From Rubrobacter sp. (GTDB taxonomy: Bacteria > Actinomycetota > Rubrobacteria > Rubrobacterales > Rubrobacteraceae), in assembly GCA_013817025.1 (NCBI GenBank), contig JACDDK010000081.1:1-5359 (forward strand): 5,359 bases of DNA, read 5' to 3'. A model generated the notes under the pieces. It did not search any database. It was not told the DNA's origin and saw only the letters and a list, made by a program, of their open reading frames with translations. Positions 1 through 5,359 of the stretch are shown here, piece by piece. The first letter of the stretch is position 1. The number at the start of each line of letters is the position of its first letter. The position numbers and the translations under genes were made by a program.

Positions 1-2
1 TC

Positions 3-407
3 TCCAACCGCACCGGCGAGGCCCGCGAACGCGGTCGCGAACGCTACTTTGACGTGGGCGAACGTATGCGGGAACGCATCTCCCGCGCACGCGACCAAGA
101 CTTCCGACGCGCACCCGCGGACGACGTGGATCCTGAAGACACCGCAAGCGCCACGGTAGGAGAACGCCCGGCATCCCGCGGAGCGTGGCCGCCGTTGAGG
201 GACGTTTCGAGGGATGTTCCGGCGGAGCCCGCGCCGGAGTTGATCGTCGACCCGACTGACAAAGACCCGATCTTAGAGGAGAGCCCGGTGCTTGACGAGG
301 TGTCCTCGACGCGGTCCGAGGAGTTGCGCCGGAAGGTCCGGGAGACTCGGGCGCGGCTTGAAGAGCAGCGGGGCAAACCGTCCGGTGGAGAGGATGAGAC
401 GCTGTGA
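3..407 (+). CDS. C-terminal part of a highly charged hypothetical protein (possible YtxH-type tail), 5' truncated
   Basis: The frame is open from the left edge, so the gene begins outside the window; 134 residues remain. A GTG at 54 could act as an internal start, but the 17 codons before it are open and have the same Arg/Glu-rich composition, so I treat this as a truncated gene. The fragment begins with Arg/Glu-rich sequence (GEARERGRERYFD, then GERMRERISRARDQ). A Pro/Asp/Glu-rich, probably disordered stretch follows, and the fragment ends in a short amphipathic helix (SEELRRKVRETRARLEEQ) that could form a coiled coil. There is no membrane segment or catalytic motif in the visible part. Such basic/acidic helical tails are common in YtxH-domain proteins of high-GC Gram-positives, where a glycine-rich membrane helix lies at the N terminus; that part would be off the window, so the assignment is only a guess. 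The TGA stop overlaps the GTG start of the next gene (GTGA, 404-407), which indicates an operon. Confidence 0.6.
   Translation, partial: SNRTGEARERGRERYFDVGERMRERISRARDQDFRRAPADDVDPEDTASATVGERPASRGAWPPLRDVSRDVPAEPAPELIVDPTDKDPILEESPVLDEVSSTRSEELRRKVRETRARLEEQRGKPSGGEDETL
387..393 (+). promoter_or_regulatory. Ribosome binding site for the GNAT-like gene
   Basis: GGAGAGG lies 10 bases before the GTG at 404, inside the last codons of the upstream gene. It supports the GTG at 404 as the true start and a coupled start/stop arrangement (GTGA). Confidence 0.6.
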
Positions 408-1231
408 AGGTGGTCAGGTTCGTGCCGCTGGTCGGGGAGATCTCGGCCACGAACGCGCGTGAGGTGCCGGGTTTGGGAGCTGTGATCTCGCACTGGACCG
501 AAGGCGAGCGCGCGGCGGAAGAATGGTTCGAGGCGTTGAACGACGCTTGGGGACCGGCGGGTTTCGTAATGCGCCGGGGCGAGGATGTTTTGGGTTTTCT
601 GGTGTACGCGCCGCCGGAGTATCTGCCGCACGCAGGACGCTACCCGGTGGGGCCGTTGAGCGAGGACGGCGTGGTGCTGGCCTACGTCGGGGGTGATGCC
701 CGCACCCGGCGCCATTTGCTGGTTCGGATGCTGCGGGACTTGCGGCTGCGCGGGGTGGCGCGTGCGGAGGCGGTCGCAAGCGATCTCGGCTCGTCGTATC
801 ATGCTTCGACGGCGGCTCTTCTGGAAAGCGGCTGGAAGGCGTCGCGGCACGGCTGGTATCGGGGGCGTCCTTACACGCTCGCGCACGCGGACCTCGGCAG
901 CACCGTGGAAGTCGGGGAGTTGGCGCGTGGGATCTTCGACCGGGTCCGGCTGCCGGGGCTGAAGAAAGCGCCCTCGCCCTCACCGGGAGCATTCTCGACG
1001 GCGCTACCGAAGGCCGCGCCGGAAAAAGCGCGGGATCAGGGCGGCAAAACGGCGGTTTTGATGGCGGACGCGCCTCGGGGGGTGGTCGCCCGGACTTCCA
1101 GGATAGTGCGCGGCGGTCCGGCGGCGGGATCTAGGCCCGCGTCGGTGGGGTACTCGAAGGATGAGAGGTCCACCTCGAAGCCGACGGTCTTCGTCTCGTC
1201 GGCCTTGAGCTTGTCTACGACTGCCCGGTAG
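404..1231 (+). CDS. GNAT-fold N-acetyltransferase-like protein with an uncertain C-terminus
   Basis: This is a 275-residue frame from a GTG start with a purine-rich ribosome binding site and a 4-nt overlap with the preceding gene. Residues about 25-160 read like a GNAT fold. An N-terminal helical part (ERAAEEWFEALNDAWG) is followed by the beta strands GFVMRRGEDVLGFLVYAP. Next come a strand before the cofactor site (GVVLAYVGGDARTRRHLLVR, residues 89-108) and a long helix, then the strand VARAEAVAS. A late helix ends in LLESGWKASRHGWYRG, the common GNAT 'GF-x' ending. The classic Q/RxxGxG/A acetyl-CoA loop is degenerate (GGDARTRRH), so catalysis is not assured and the substrate is unknown. Residues 211-275 overlap antisense the end of the - strand gene at 1036-1536. 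This tail (Ser/Arg/Pro-rich, no recognisable fold) looks like a shadow of that gene. The real protein may end near residue 190-210, or may have lost its original stop. GNAT fold: moderate confidence; exact 3' end: low confidence. Confidence 0.65.
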   Translation: MKVVRFVPLVGEISATNAREVPGLGAVISHWTEGERAAEEWFEALNDAWGPAGFVMRRGEDVLGFLVYAPPEYLPHAGRYPVGPLSEDGVVLAYVGGDARTRRHLLVRMLRDLRLRGVARAEAVASDLGSSYHASTAALLESGWKASRHGWYRGRPYTLAHADLGSTVEVGELARGIFDRVRLPGLKKAPSPSPGAFSTALPKAAPEKARDQGGKTAVLMADAPRGVVARTSRIVRGGPAAGSRPASVGYSKDERSTSKPTVFVSSALSLSTTAR

Positions 1232-1536
1232 AAGCGGGTCTCCGGGACTGCGGTATTTTCAGAGGCTACTTTTACGGTCGCGTTCACACTGGAAATAGGC
1301 TCCGCGCCTGTGTTACTCAAGTCTACTTCGAGGCGCTGATCCGGAGCGTGCTCCAGATTTTCCAACTGGTCTTCGCGCAGTTCCATCCTCAACAGTGGTC
1401 CGCTTTCGGTCGGGCGGGGTCTGGAGAGAGGCTGTTCCTCGCGGCTGCCCCCGAGGTTCGCCAGGAGCAGGAAAGCCCCGGCGGTGACGAAGAAGGCCAC
1501 TGCGGCGGCGGCAAACCAGGAGATCGCGTCCCTCAC
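1036..1536 (-). CDS. Small single-pass membrane protein with beta-rich extracytoplasmic domain
   Basis: The protein has 166 residues. I chose the GTG at 1536 because a GGGAG site sits 7 bases upstream, the stop of the preceding lipoprotein gene is only 2 bases away, and translation from here opens directly with a membrane anchor. The frame itself stays open further upstream (to 1992), but that part is a shadow of the lipoprotein gene. Residues 6-28 (ISWFAAAAVAFF and onward) form one hydrophobic helix without a lipobox cysteine, so it is a signal-anchor rather than a lipoprotein signal. Residues 31-60 are a polar Pro/Glu/Arg linker. Residues about 65-166 alternate short strands (RLEVDLSNTGAEPISSVNATVKV, split by turns; KTVGFEVDLSSFEY; TILEVRATTPRGA). 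The 'LxNTGxxPIxxVxVxV' pattern recalls immunoglobulin-like or CARDB-type beta sandwiches. I do not recognise a family. As the last gene of a two-component operon it may be an accessory sensor or scaffold outside the membrane; that is inference. Its last 196 bases overlap the convergent GNAT-like frame. Confidence 0.8.
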   Translation of the reverse strand: MRDAISWFAAAAVAFFVTAGAFLLLANLGGSREEQPLSRPRPTESGPLLRMELREDQLENLEHAPDQRLEVDLSNTGAEPISSVNATVKVASENTAVPETRFYRAVVDKLKADETKTVGFEVDLSSFEYPTDAGLDPAAGPPRTILEVRATTPRGASAIKTAVLPP

Positions 1537-1538
1537 CC

Positions 1539-2711
1539 CTAATCTCCCAAATCCTCGACCGGGACCTCGTAGACGTTGTAGAAGTCCGCCGTGATCTTGT
1601 CGGCGGGCGTCGCTTGAACCTCGATCTCCGCAGACATCGCGCGGGCGACGAGGACGACGCTCTGACCGCCGGTGGACCACGTCAGGTCTCCAGGGCCGGT
1701 TTTTATCTCCATGTTCTCGTTGGACGTGGCGGTCTGAAGGTCTCCGCTCTCGAGGTCCAACACGTAGAGATTTGCCGGCGAGTTGAGACTGCGGCGTCCC
1801 AGCACCGCCAGGCGATTCCCTTCCGGAGAAACCCGGATGTTGGATGGGATGAAGTCCTCGCCGATGTCGGAGACGATCTCCGCTCGCGTGTTGGCTCCGG
1901 CGTCCGCTGGCAGACGGTACAGTTCGTAGACGGGCGTCTCCTCCGACGCCGCGTTCTCCCCGGCGACGTAGTAGAGTCCTTCGCGAGTCCACTGTGGTGC
2001 GCCGAGAACCTCCTTGCCCTCTTCGGTTCGGGCGACTTGCCGCACGGAGTCTTCGAGCAGATCGACGACGTAGAGGGAGAAGAAACCATCTTCGCGCGTC
2101 GAGATTAGCGCCTGGTGACCATTCGGCGAGAGGGAGACGCCGGTCGCGCTACCGTCCAGCTTCCTGGTATAGAGCCGGGATACCTCACCGTCCTCTTTTA
2201 GCCGCGCCAGGGTACTTTGCGTCTCGCCCGCGAAAGCCGCCAGGAGATCCGAGCCACCCGGAACGCGAGCCGCCGCGAGTACGCCCTCGGAGATCAAAGT
2301 GACGCCCATATCCCCCGAGCCGTCGCTTTGTGTCCGATATAGCGCGAACGTCTCCTCCTCGCCTTCCGGCACCGTAACCGTTAGCTTCTCTCCGTAGTGG
2401 CCCCAGTCCACCGCCCCGGCTCCGAAGTCTTTGGTGGTCCGCCGCTCCAGAGTGCCGGCGGAGAGGTCTTTCTCGACGACGTAGCCGTCCATCACGAATG
2501 CGAGGCGCTCGTCGTCGGGACCGTAGCTGGGCGAGCCCTTGTCGCCCGGCCCGGCGGTCATCGCCCGGACACCCGGCCCGAGACCCAAGTCCGTCCGGTC
2601 GCGCTCCACCGGGGCCGGATCGATCAGAACTTCATCGGTGTGGCCGCAACCGGCTAGGCCGATGACGCAAGCGACGACCAGGATGATCGAGGTTCTCGAC
2701 CTAGATCGCAT
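1539..2711 (-). CDS. Lipoprotein with TolB/WD40-like beta-propeller, LpqB-like by position
   Basis: The protein has 390 residues. I chose the ATG at 2711 because it opens a textbook lipoprotein signal peptide: basic MRSRSR, a hydrophobic core (SIILVVACVIG), and lipobox LAG-C with the lipidated cysteine at 22. A GTG at 2780 would add 23 polar residues that spoil the signal. After a short linker, a strand motif recurs at roughly 40-50 residue steps: PSYGPDDERLAFV (61), VDWGHYGEKLTVTV (101), a weaker copy near 146, GVSLSPNGHQALIS (191), PQWTREGLYYVA (239), IRVSPEGNRLAVLG (292), LTWSTGGQSVVLVA (343). These resemble PD40/WD40-like repeats of TolB-type propellers, so six or seven blades are likely. 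The mature protein would be tethered outside the cytoplasmic membrane. The start overlaps the kinase stop by 11 bases. Position after a regulator and kinase recalls LpqB of the MtrAB system, but the roughly 40 residues between Cys22 and the first blade leave no room for an LpqB-type GerMN domain. A direct role in kinase signalling is inferred from context only. Confidence 0.87.
   Translation of the reverse strand: MRSRSRTSIILVVACVIGLAGCGHTDEVLIDPAPVERDRTDLGLGPGVRAMTAGPGDKGSPSYGPDDERLAFVMDGYVVEKDLSAGTLERRTTKDFGAGAVDWGHYGEKLTVTVPEGEEETFALYRTQSDGSGDMGVTLISEGVLAAARVPGGSDLLAAFAGETQSTLARLKEDGEVSRLYTRKLDGSATGVSLSPNGHQALISTREDGFFSLYVVDLLEDSVRQVARTEEGKEVLGAPQWTREGLYYVAGENAASEETPVYELYRLPADAGANTRAEIVSDIGEDFIPSNIRVSPEGNRLAVLGRRSLNSPANLYVLDLESGDLQTATSNENMEIKTGPGDLTWSTGGQSVVLVARAMSAEIEVQATPADKITADFYNVYEVPVEDLGD
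1544..1548 (-). promoter_or_regulatory. Ribosome binding site deciding the start of the small membrane protein
   Basis: GGGAG on the - strand lies within the last codons of the lipoprotein gene, 7 bases before the GTG at 1536. It supports that start over the long upstream extension of the frame and implies coupled translation with the lipoprotein. Confidence 0.65.
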
Positions 2712-4596
2712 GGTTGACTGAGCGGGGGAGGGGGGATTTCGGGACGCGGACCTCGAACGTTGACCCGACGCCGGGTTCACTCCGCACAGAGATGTCGCCG
2801 CCGTGCATCTCCACTATGTGCTTGCTGATGTTGAGCCCGAGACCGCTGCCGCCCGTCGCCCGCGAGCGGTCCTTGTGTACTCTGTAGAAACGGTCAAAGA
2901 GCTGCGGTAAATCCTGCTCCGGGATGCCGAAACCCGTATCCCGAACGGCAACCCGCATGTTGTCCGCGTCCTCGGCGATTGAGACGTGAACGCTCGCGCC
3001 GGGGTCGGAATACTTGATGGCGTTATCCAGCAAGTTTAGAAATACCTGATACATCTTGCGCGAGTCGCAGACGCACGGATACCCTAATGCGCTCTCGAAG
3101 TGTATCTCGATGCCGAACCTTTCGGCTTTGGCGTTGATGGCCTCGATGGAACTGCGGACGACCTCCCCGAGGTCCGCCGGCCCCACCTCCAGCGAGTATT
3201 GCCAGGCGTCCATCTGCGCCAGCGTCAACAACTCCTCGACCATCCCCCGAATCCGCAGCAACTCGCCTTCCGCAAGCTGCAAGGCGCGGTGCTCCAGAGG
3301 GTCCAGACGATCCCGCGCCCGCCCTATGAGATCCATGGCGCTTTGTATCGTCGTGAGCGGCGTCCGCAACTCGTGCGAAACGTCCGAGACGAAGTCCGTG
3401 CGGGCTTTCTCCAACGACCGATGCTCGGTTATGTCCCGCACCGCGAGTATCGTTCCGGGGCTCTCCACAGCCAAACCTTTGAGTGGAGAGTTGTCCGGTT
3501 CATTTTCGCGGCGCATTTGGGCGGCGTAGGCCCAGAGGGTACGGTCGGCGACTTCGACTTCGCGGACGGCGACGCCGGTCTTTGCGGCTTCGCGCAGGCA
3601 TTCGAGGATCTCCTCCGGCGCTCCGATCTGACCGAGGGCGCGTCCGTGGTCAGTGGCGCGGATGCCGAGCATTCGAGCGGCGGCGGGGTTCGCCATCGTT
3701 ATGCGTTCAGCGATGTCGGTGGCGACGACGGCTTCGGGCGAGGCTTCGAGGACGGCTTCGAGACGGGATTTCTGCTCCTGGATCTCCTCTACATAGTGTT
3801 CGACTTCCTCGGCCATGTAGTTGAAGGCGCGAGCGACCTCGCCCAACTCGTCGTTGCGTTCGACGCGCACGGGGGCGTAGTCGCCGGAGGCCACCCGGAT
3901 GGCGGCGTCGCGGGTCTCGGAGAGGGGGCGCGTGATCTGGCGGGTCAGAACGAGGCTCGCGAGCCCCGCGAGCAAAATGCTCGCCAGTATCGCCCCGAGT
4001 ATGCCGTAGCGTAGGTAGGCGAGGGCCTGTTCGAGGCCCTCCTGCGGCGCGCTGTAGGCCATAACGCCTCGCATGGCCCCGTCCGAGCCGGCGAGCGGCC
4101 ACAGCGCCACGTAGCGCGGCTCACCGCCGGGGACCAGCCGCCCTTGCAGGTCTTCGCCACCGAGTGTCTCCCGGACGTTCTCTTTGTCGAGGCCGAGCTG
4201 ATCGTAGGTCTTTCGGGGAGACGCGGAGTCGCCGGTGTCGTCGCGGGCGGCGAGCGGCTTGCCGTCGGTGCCGACGTAGAGCACCGTGAGGCCGGTCGGC
4301 TCGGAGACTGAGCGGACCAACTCCTCGGCGTAGGTGTCGGGAGCGGGAAGCGTGCGGTCCTCGGGGTTACGCAGGCTTTCCAGAAAGTCCGTGGCGCCCG
4401 CGTTGGCCGTGCGGGAGCGTTGCACGAGCAGATCCGTCTCGCTGTCGACCAGCCGGTCTTGCGCGAAGTAGTAGAGGGTCAGGCCGATCACGAGGCTGGT
4501 TACGGACGAGATGCCGACCAGAGCAAGGAAGACCCTCGCCCGGAAAGAGAGTGCCGGTAGGAGATCCCGCCCTTCCTTGCCGCGCACTTTATACAT
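2701..4596 (-). CDS. Membrane sensor histidine kinase (sensor-HAMP-PAS-HisKA-HATPase_c)
   Basis: This 631-residue kinase should autophosphorylate on a histidine and pass the phosphate to the response regulator encoded just upstream. Transmembrane helix 1 spans about residues 22-44 and helix 2 about 196-217. Between them is an extracytoplasmic sensor of about 150 residues; its strands (TGLTVLYVGTDGKPLAA) resemble a single Cache/PAS-like fold. A HAMP linker follows (about 218-270, ITRPLSETRDAAIRVASGDY). A PAS domain covers about 275-393 (LEAVLEASPEAVVATD, ending in the typical AVRDITEH). The H-box is SHELRTP with His408. The ATP-binding domain shows an N-box (NLLDNAIKYS, Asn521 and Asn525), G1 (DTGFGI, 553-558), an F-box (LFDRFYR, 567-573) and G2 (GGSGLGL, 582-588), so all key residues are present. 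The organisation is that of PhoR/WalK/PnpS-type kinases; actinobacterial MtrB lacks the PAS. The ATG start has a weak GAAAGGG site 4 bases away. The signal is not deducible; envelope stress or phosphate are possibilities. Confidence 0.96.
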   Translation of the reverse strand: MYKVRGKEGRDLLPALSFRARVFLALVGISSVTSLVIGLTLYYFAQDRLVDSETDLLVQRSRTANAGATDFLESLRNPEDRTLPAPDTYAEELVRSVSEPTGLTVLYVGTDGKPLAARDDTGDSASPRKTYDQLGLDKENVRETLGGEDLQGRLVPGGEPRYVALWPLAGSDGAMRGVMAYSAPQEGLEQALAYLRYGILGAILASILLAGLASLVLTRQITRPLSETRDAAIRVASGDYAPVRVERNDELGEVARAFNYMAEEVEHYVEEIQEQKSRLEAVLEASPEAVVATDIAERITMANPAAARMLGIRATDHGRALGQIGAPEEILECLREAAKTGVAVREVEVADRTLWAYAAQMRRENEPDNSPLKGLAVESPGTILAVRDITEHRSLEKARTDFVSDVSHELRTPLTTIQSAMDLIGRARDRLDPLEHRALQLAEGELLRIRGMVEELLTLAQMDAWQYSLEVGPADLGEVVRSSIEAINAKAERFGIEIHFESALGYPCVCDSRKMYQVFLNLLDNAIKYSDPGASVHVSIAEDADNMRVAVRDTGFGIPEQDLPQLFDRFYRVHKDRSRATGGSGLGLNISKHIVEMHGGDISVRSEPGVGSTFEVRVPKSPLPRSVNHAI

Positions 4597-4600
4597 TATG

Positions 4601-4607
4601 CCCTTTC
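4601..4607 (-). promoter_or_regulatory. Weak ribosome binding site of the kinase gene
   Basis: GAAAGGG on the - strand lies 4 bases before the ATG at 4596, within the 36-base gap after the response regulator stop. The spacing is short. A GTG three codons downstream (4587) would have more usual spacing, but either choice leaves the protein essentially unchanged. Confidence 0.4.
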
Positions 4608-4632
4608 ACGGGCGGTCCCTCAGCGTCCCTTT

Positions 4633-5325
4633 TTAGACCGGCCGGGCGGCGCGATACCCGACGCTCGGGACGGTCTGTATCATGGCGGGCCTGGAGGGGT
4701 CGTCTTCGATCTTGCCCCGCAGCCGCGAGATGTGCACGTCGATGTAGCGGCTCTCCAGGTAGTGCGACCCCGTCGAGACGGCGTCGGAGATCTGGGTGCG
4801 CGTGAACGCCTGCCCCGGTCGCCGTAGCAGCAGCGCGAGGATCCGAAACTCCGTCGGCGTGAGGTCGAGCGGCTTGCCGTCGCGCGTGACAGTGTAGCCG
4901 GAAGGGTCCAACTCCAGCTTCCCCAACCGGACGGTCCCGTCTCGCCCCTTGCCATCCTGCCGCCCGAACCGCCGCAGAATGGCTTTTATCCGGGCGAGTA
5001 ACTCTTTCGTGTCGAAGGGTTTGGTGATGTAGTCGTCGGCGCCTAGCTCAAGGCCGACTACTTTGTCCACGGATTGGCTCTTGGCAGTCAGCATGACCAC
5101 GGGGACGTCGCTGCGCTCGCGCATTTTCCTGAGGACCTCGAAACCGCTCATGTGCGGCATCATGATGTCGAGCACGACGAGATCCAACTTCTCGTACCCC
5201 AACACCTTGAGCGCCTCCGGCCCGTCCTTCGCCGTAACCACCCTGTACCCCTCGGACATCAACACGATGGACGTTACCTCCAGCAACGCCGCATCATCGT
5301 CCACCAAAAGAATAGTCTCTTCCAA
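4633..5325 (-). CDS. OmpR/PhoB-family response regulator
   Basis: A 230-residue DNA-binding response regulator, the partner of the kinase encoded 36 bases downstream. The receiver domain (about 1-118) starts MEETILLVDDD and has the acidic pair Asp9/Asp10, the phospho-acceptor Asp53 (VVLDIMMPHMSG), Thr80 (MLTAK) and Lys102 (DDYITKPF). The winged-helix effector (about 130-230) shows LTPTEFRILALLL, the recognition-helix region RYIDVHISRLRGKIEDDP, and the C-terminal hairpin IQTVPSVGYR. All of this is standard for the family, and length is normal. The frame is closed upstream by TAA at 5353-5355, so the gene is complete, with candidate starts TTG 5349 and TTG 5325. I prefer 5325 because it gives the usual few residues before the first strand and has GGGGGT 9 bases upstream; 5349 would add MGYGGFPR. 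Resemblance to MtrA, PhoP, PhoB and WalR/ResD is generic, so the regulon cannot be named. It probably also regulates its own operon, which is common in this family. Confidence 0.95.
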   Translation of the reverse strand: MEETILLVDDDAALLEVTSIVLMSEGYRVVTAKDGPEALKVLGYEKLDLVVLDIMMPHMSGFEVLRKMRERSDVPVVMLTAKSQSVDKVVGLELGADDYITKPFDTKELLARIKAILRRFGRQDGKGRDGTVRLGKLELDPSGYTVTRDGKPLDLTPTEFRILALLLRRPGQAFTRTQISDAVSTGSHYLESRYIDVHISRLRGKIEDDPSRPAMIQTVPSVGYRAARPV

Positions 5326-5359
5326 CCTCGGAAAACCCCCGTAACCCAATCTTTAACTC

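Noticed and set aside
44..886. A 280-codon open frame on the - strand opposite the first two genes, and another at 414-992.
   Set aside because: The predicted proteins are Arg/Pro/Ser-rich without fold or motif, typical of antisense frames in GC-rich DNA, and they oppose frames with better protein character and coupled start/stop sites.
1045..1060. Inverted repeat CAAAAC-GGCG-GTTTTG near the convergent gene ends, as a possible terminator.
   Set aside because: The stem is short and mostly A-T, there is no proper T-run after a strong stem, and it lies inside the last codons of the - strand gene.
1124..1140. GCGGG-N7-CCCGC hairpin as a terminator of the convergent pair.
   Set aside because: Five-pair stem without a T-run, within coding sequence; such hairpins are expected by chance in GC-rich DNA.
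1537..1992. Upstream extension of the small membrane-protein frame, giving a 318-residue protein.
   Set aside because: The added part lies wholly within the lipoprotein gene in another frame and is Arg/Gly-rich. The GTG at 1536 has a good ribosome site and starts at the membrane anchor.
3100..4014. A 304-codon + strand open frame, with others at 3483-3824 and 1614-2108.
   Set aside because: They lie opposite the kinase and lipoprotein genes, whose domains and motifs are unambiguous; the + strand frames are shadows.
4597..4632. Possible attenuator or small hairpin (GCCC-GTGAAA-GGGC) and a GGGAC repeat in the regulator-kinase gap.
   Set aside because: A four-base stem and a five-base repeat are too weak to support a regulatory element; the hairpin would overlap the presumed kinase ribosome site, but chance is a sufficient explanation.

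Overview
The window is GC-rich, with G/C dominating third codon positions, and is almost entirely coding. Features that fit a high-GC Gram-positive (Actinomycetota-like) chromosome are GTG and TTG starts, four-base start/stop overlaps, tight gene packing, and a response regulator / histidine kinase / lipoprotein gene order recalling actinobacterial mtrA-mtrB-lpqB. A deep-branching lineage such as Rubrobacteria is my guess from the look of the proteins. It is an inference, not something the sequence proves. I see no mobile element, CRISPR array, tRNA, rRNA or prophage.

Left part, + strand (1-1231): the 3' end of a highly charged protein (possibly the tail of a YtxH-type envelope or stress protein) is followed, through a GTGA start/stop overlap, by a protein that looks like a diverged GNAT-fold acetyltransferase. 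The annotated 3' end of this second gene runs 196 bases into the oppositely oriented gene to its right.

Right part, - strand (5325 down to 1036): four genes form a compact operon. In transcription order they are an OmpR/PhoB-type response regulator, a 631-residue membrane sensor kinase (sensor domain, HAMP, PAS, HisKA, HATPase_c), a lipoprotein with a repeated TolB/WD40-like beta-propeller pattern, and a small single-pass membrane protein with a beta-rich extracytoplasmic domain. The gaps are 36 nt, an 11-nt overlap, and 2 nt, so co-transcription and translational coupling are likely.

A working model is that the kinase senses an envelope signal and phosphorylates the regulator at Asp53. The propeller lipoprotein and the small membrane protein would sit outside the membrane as accessory or sensory partners, much as LpqB does for MtrAB. 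The architecture differs from MtrAB-LpqB in three ways: the kinase carries a PAS domain, the lipoprotein has no room for a GerMN domain, and there is an extra fourth gene. It is therefore best treated as an analogous or diverged system. The operon promoter lies at or beyond the right edge, and no intergenic stretch in the window exceeds 36 bases.
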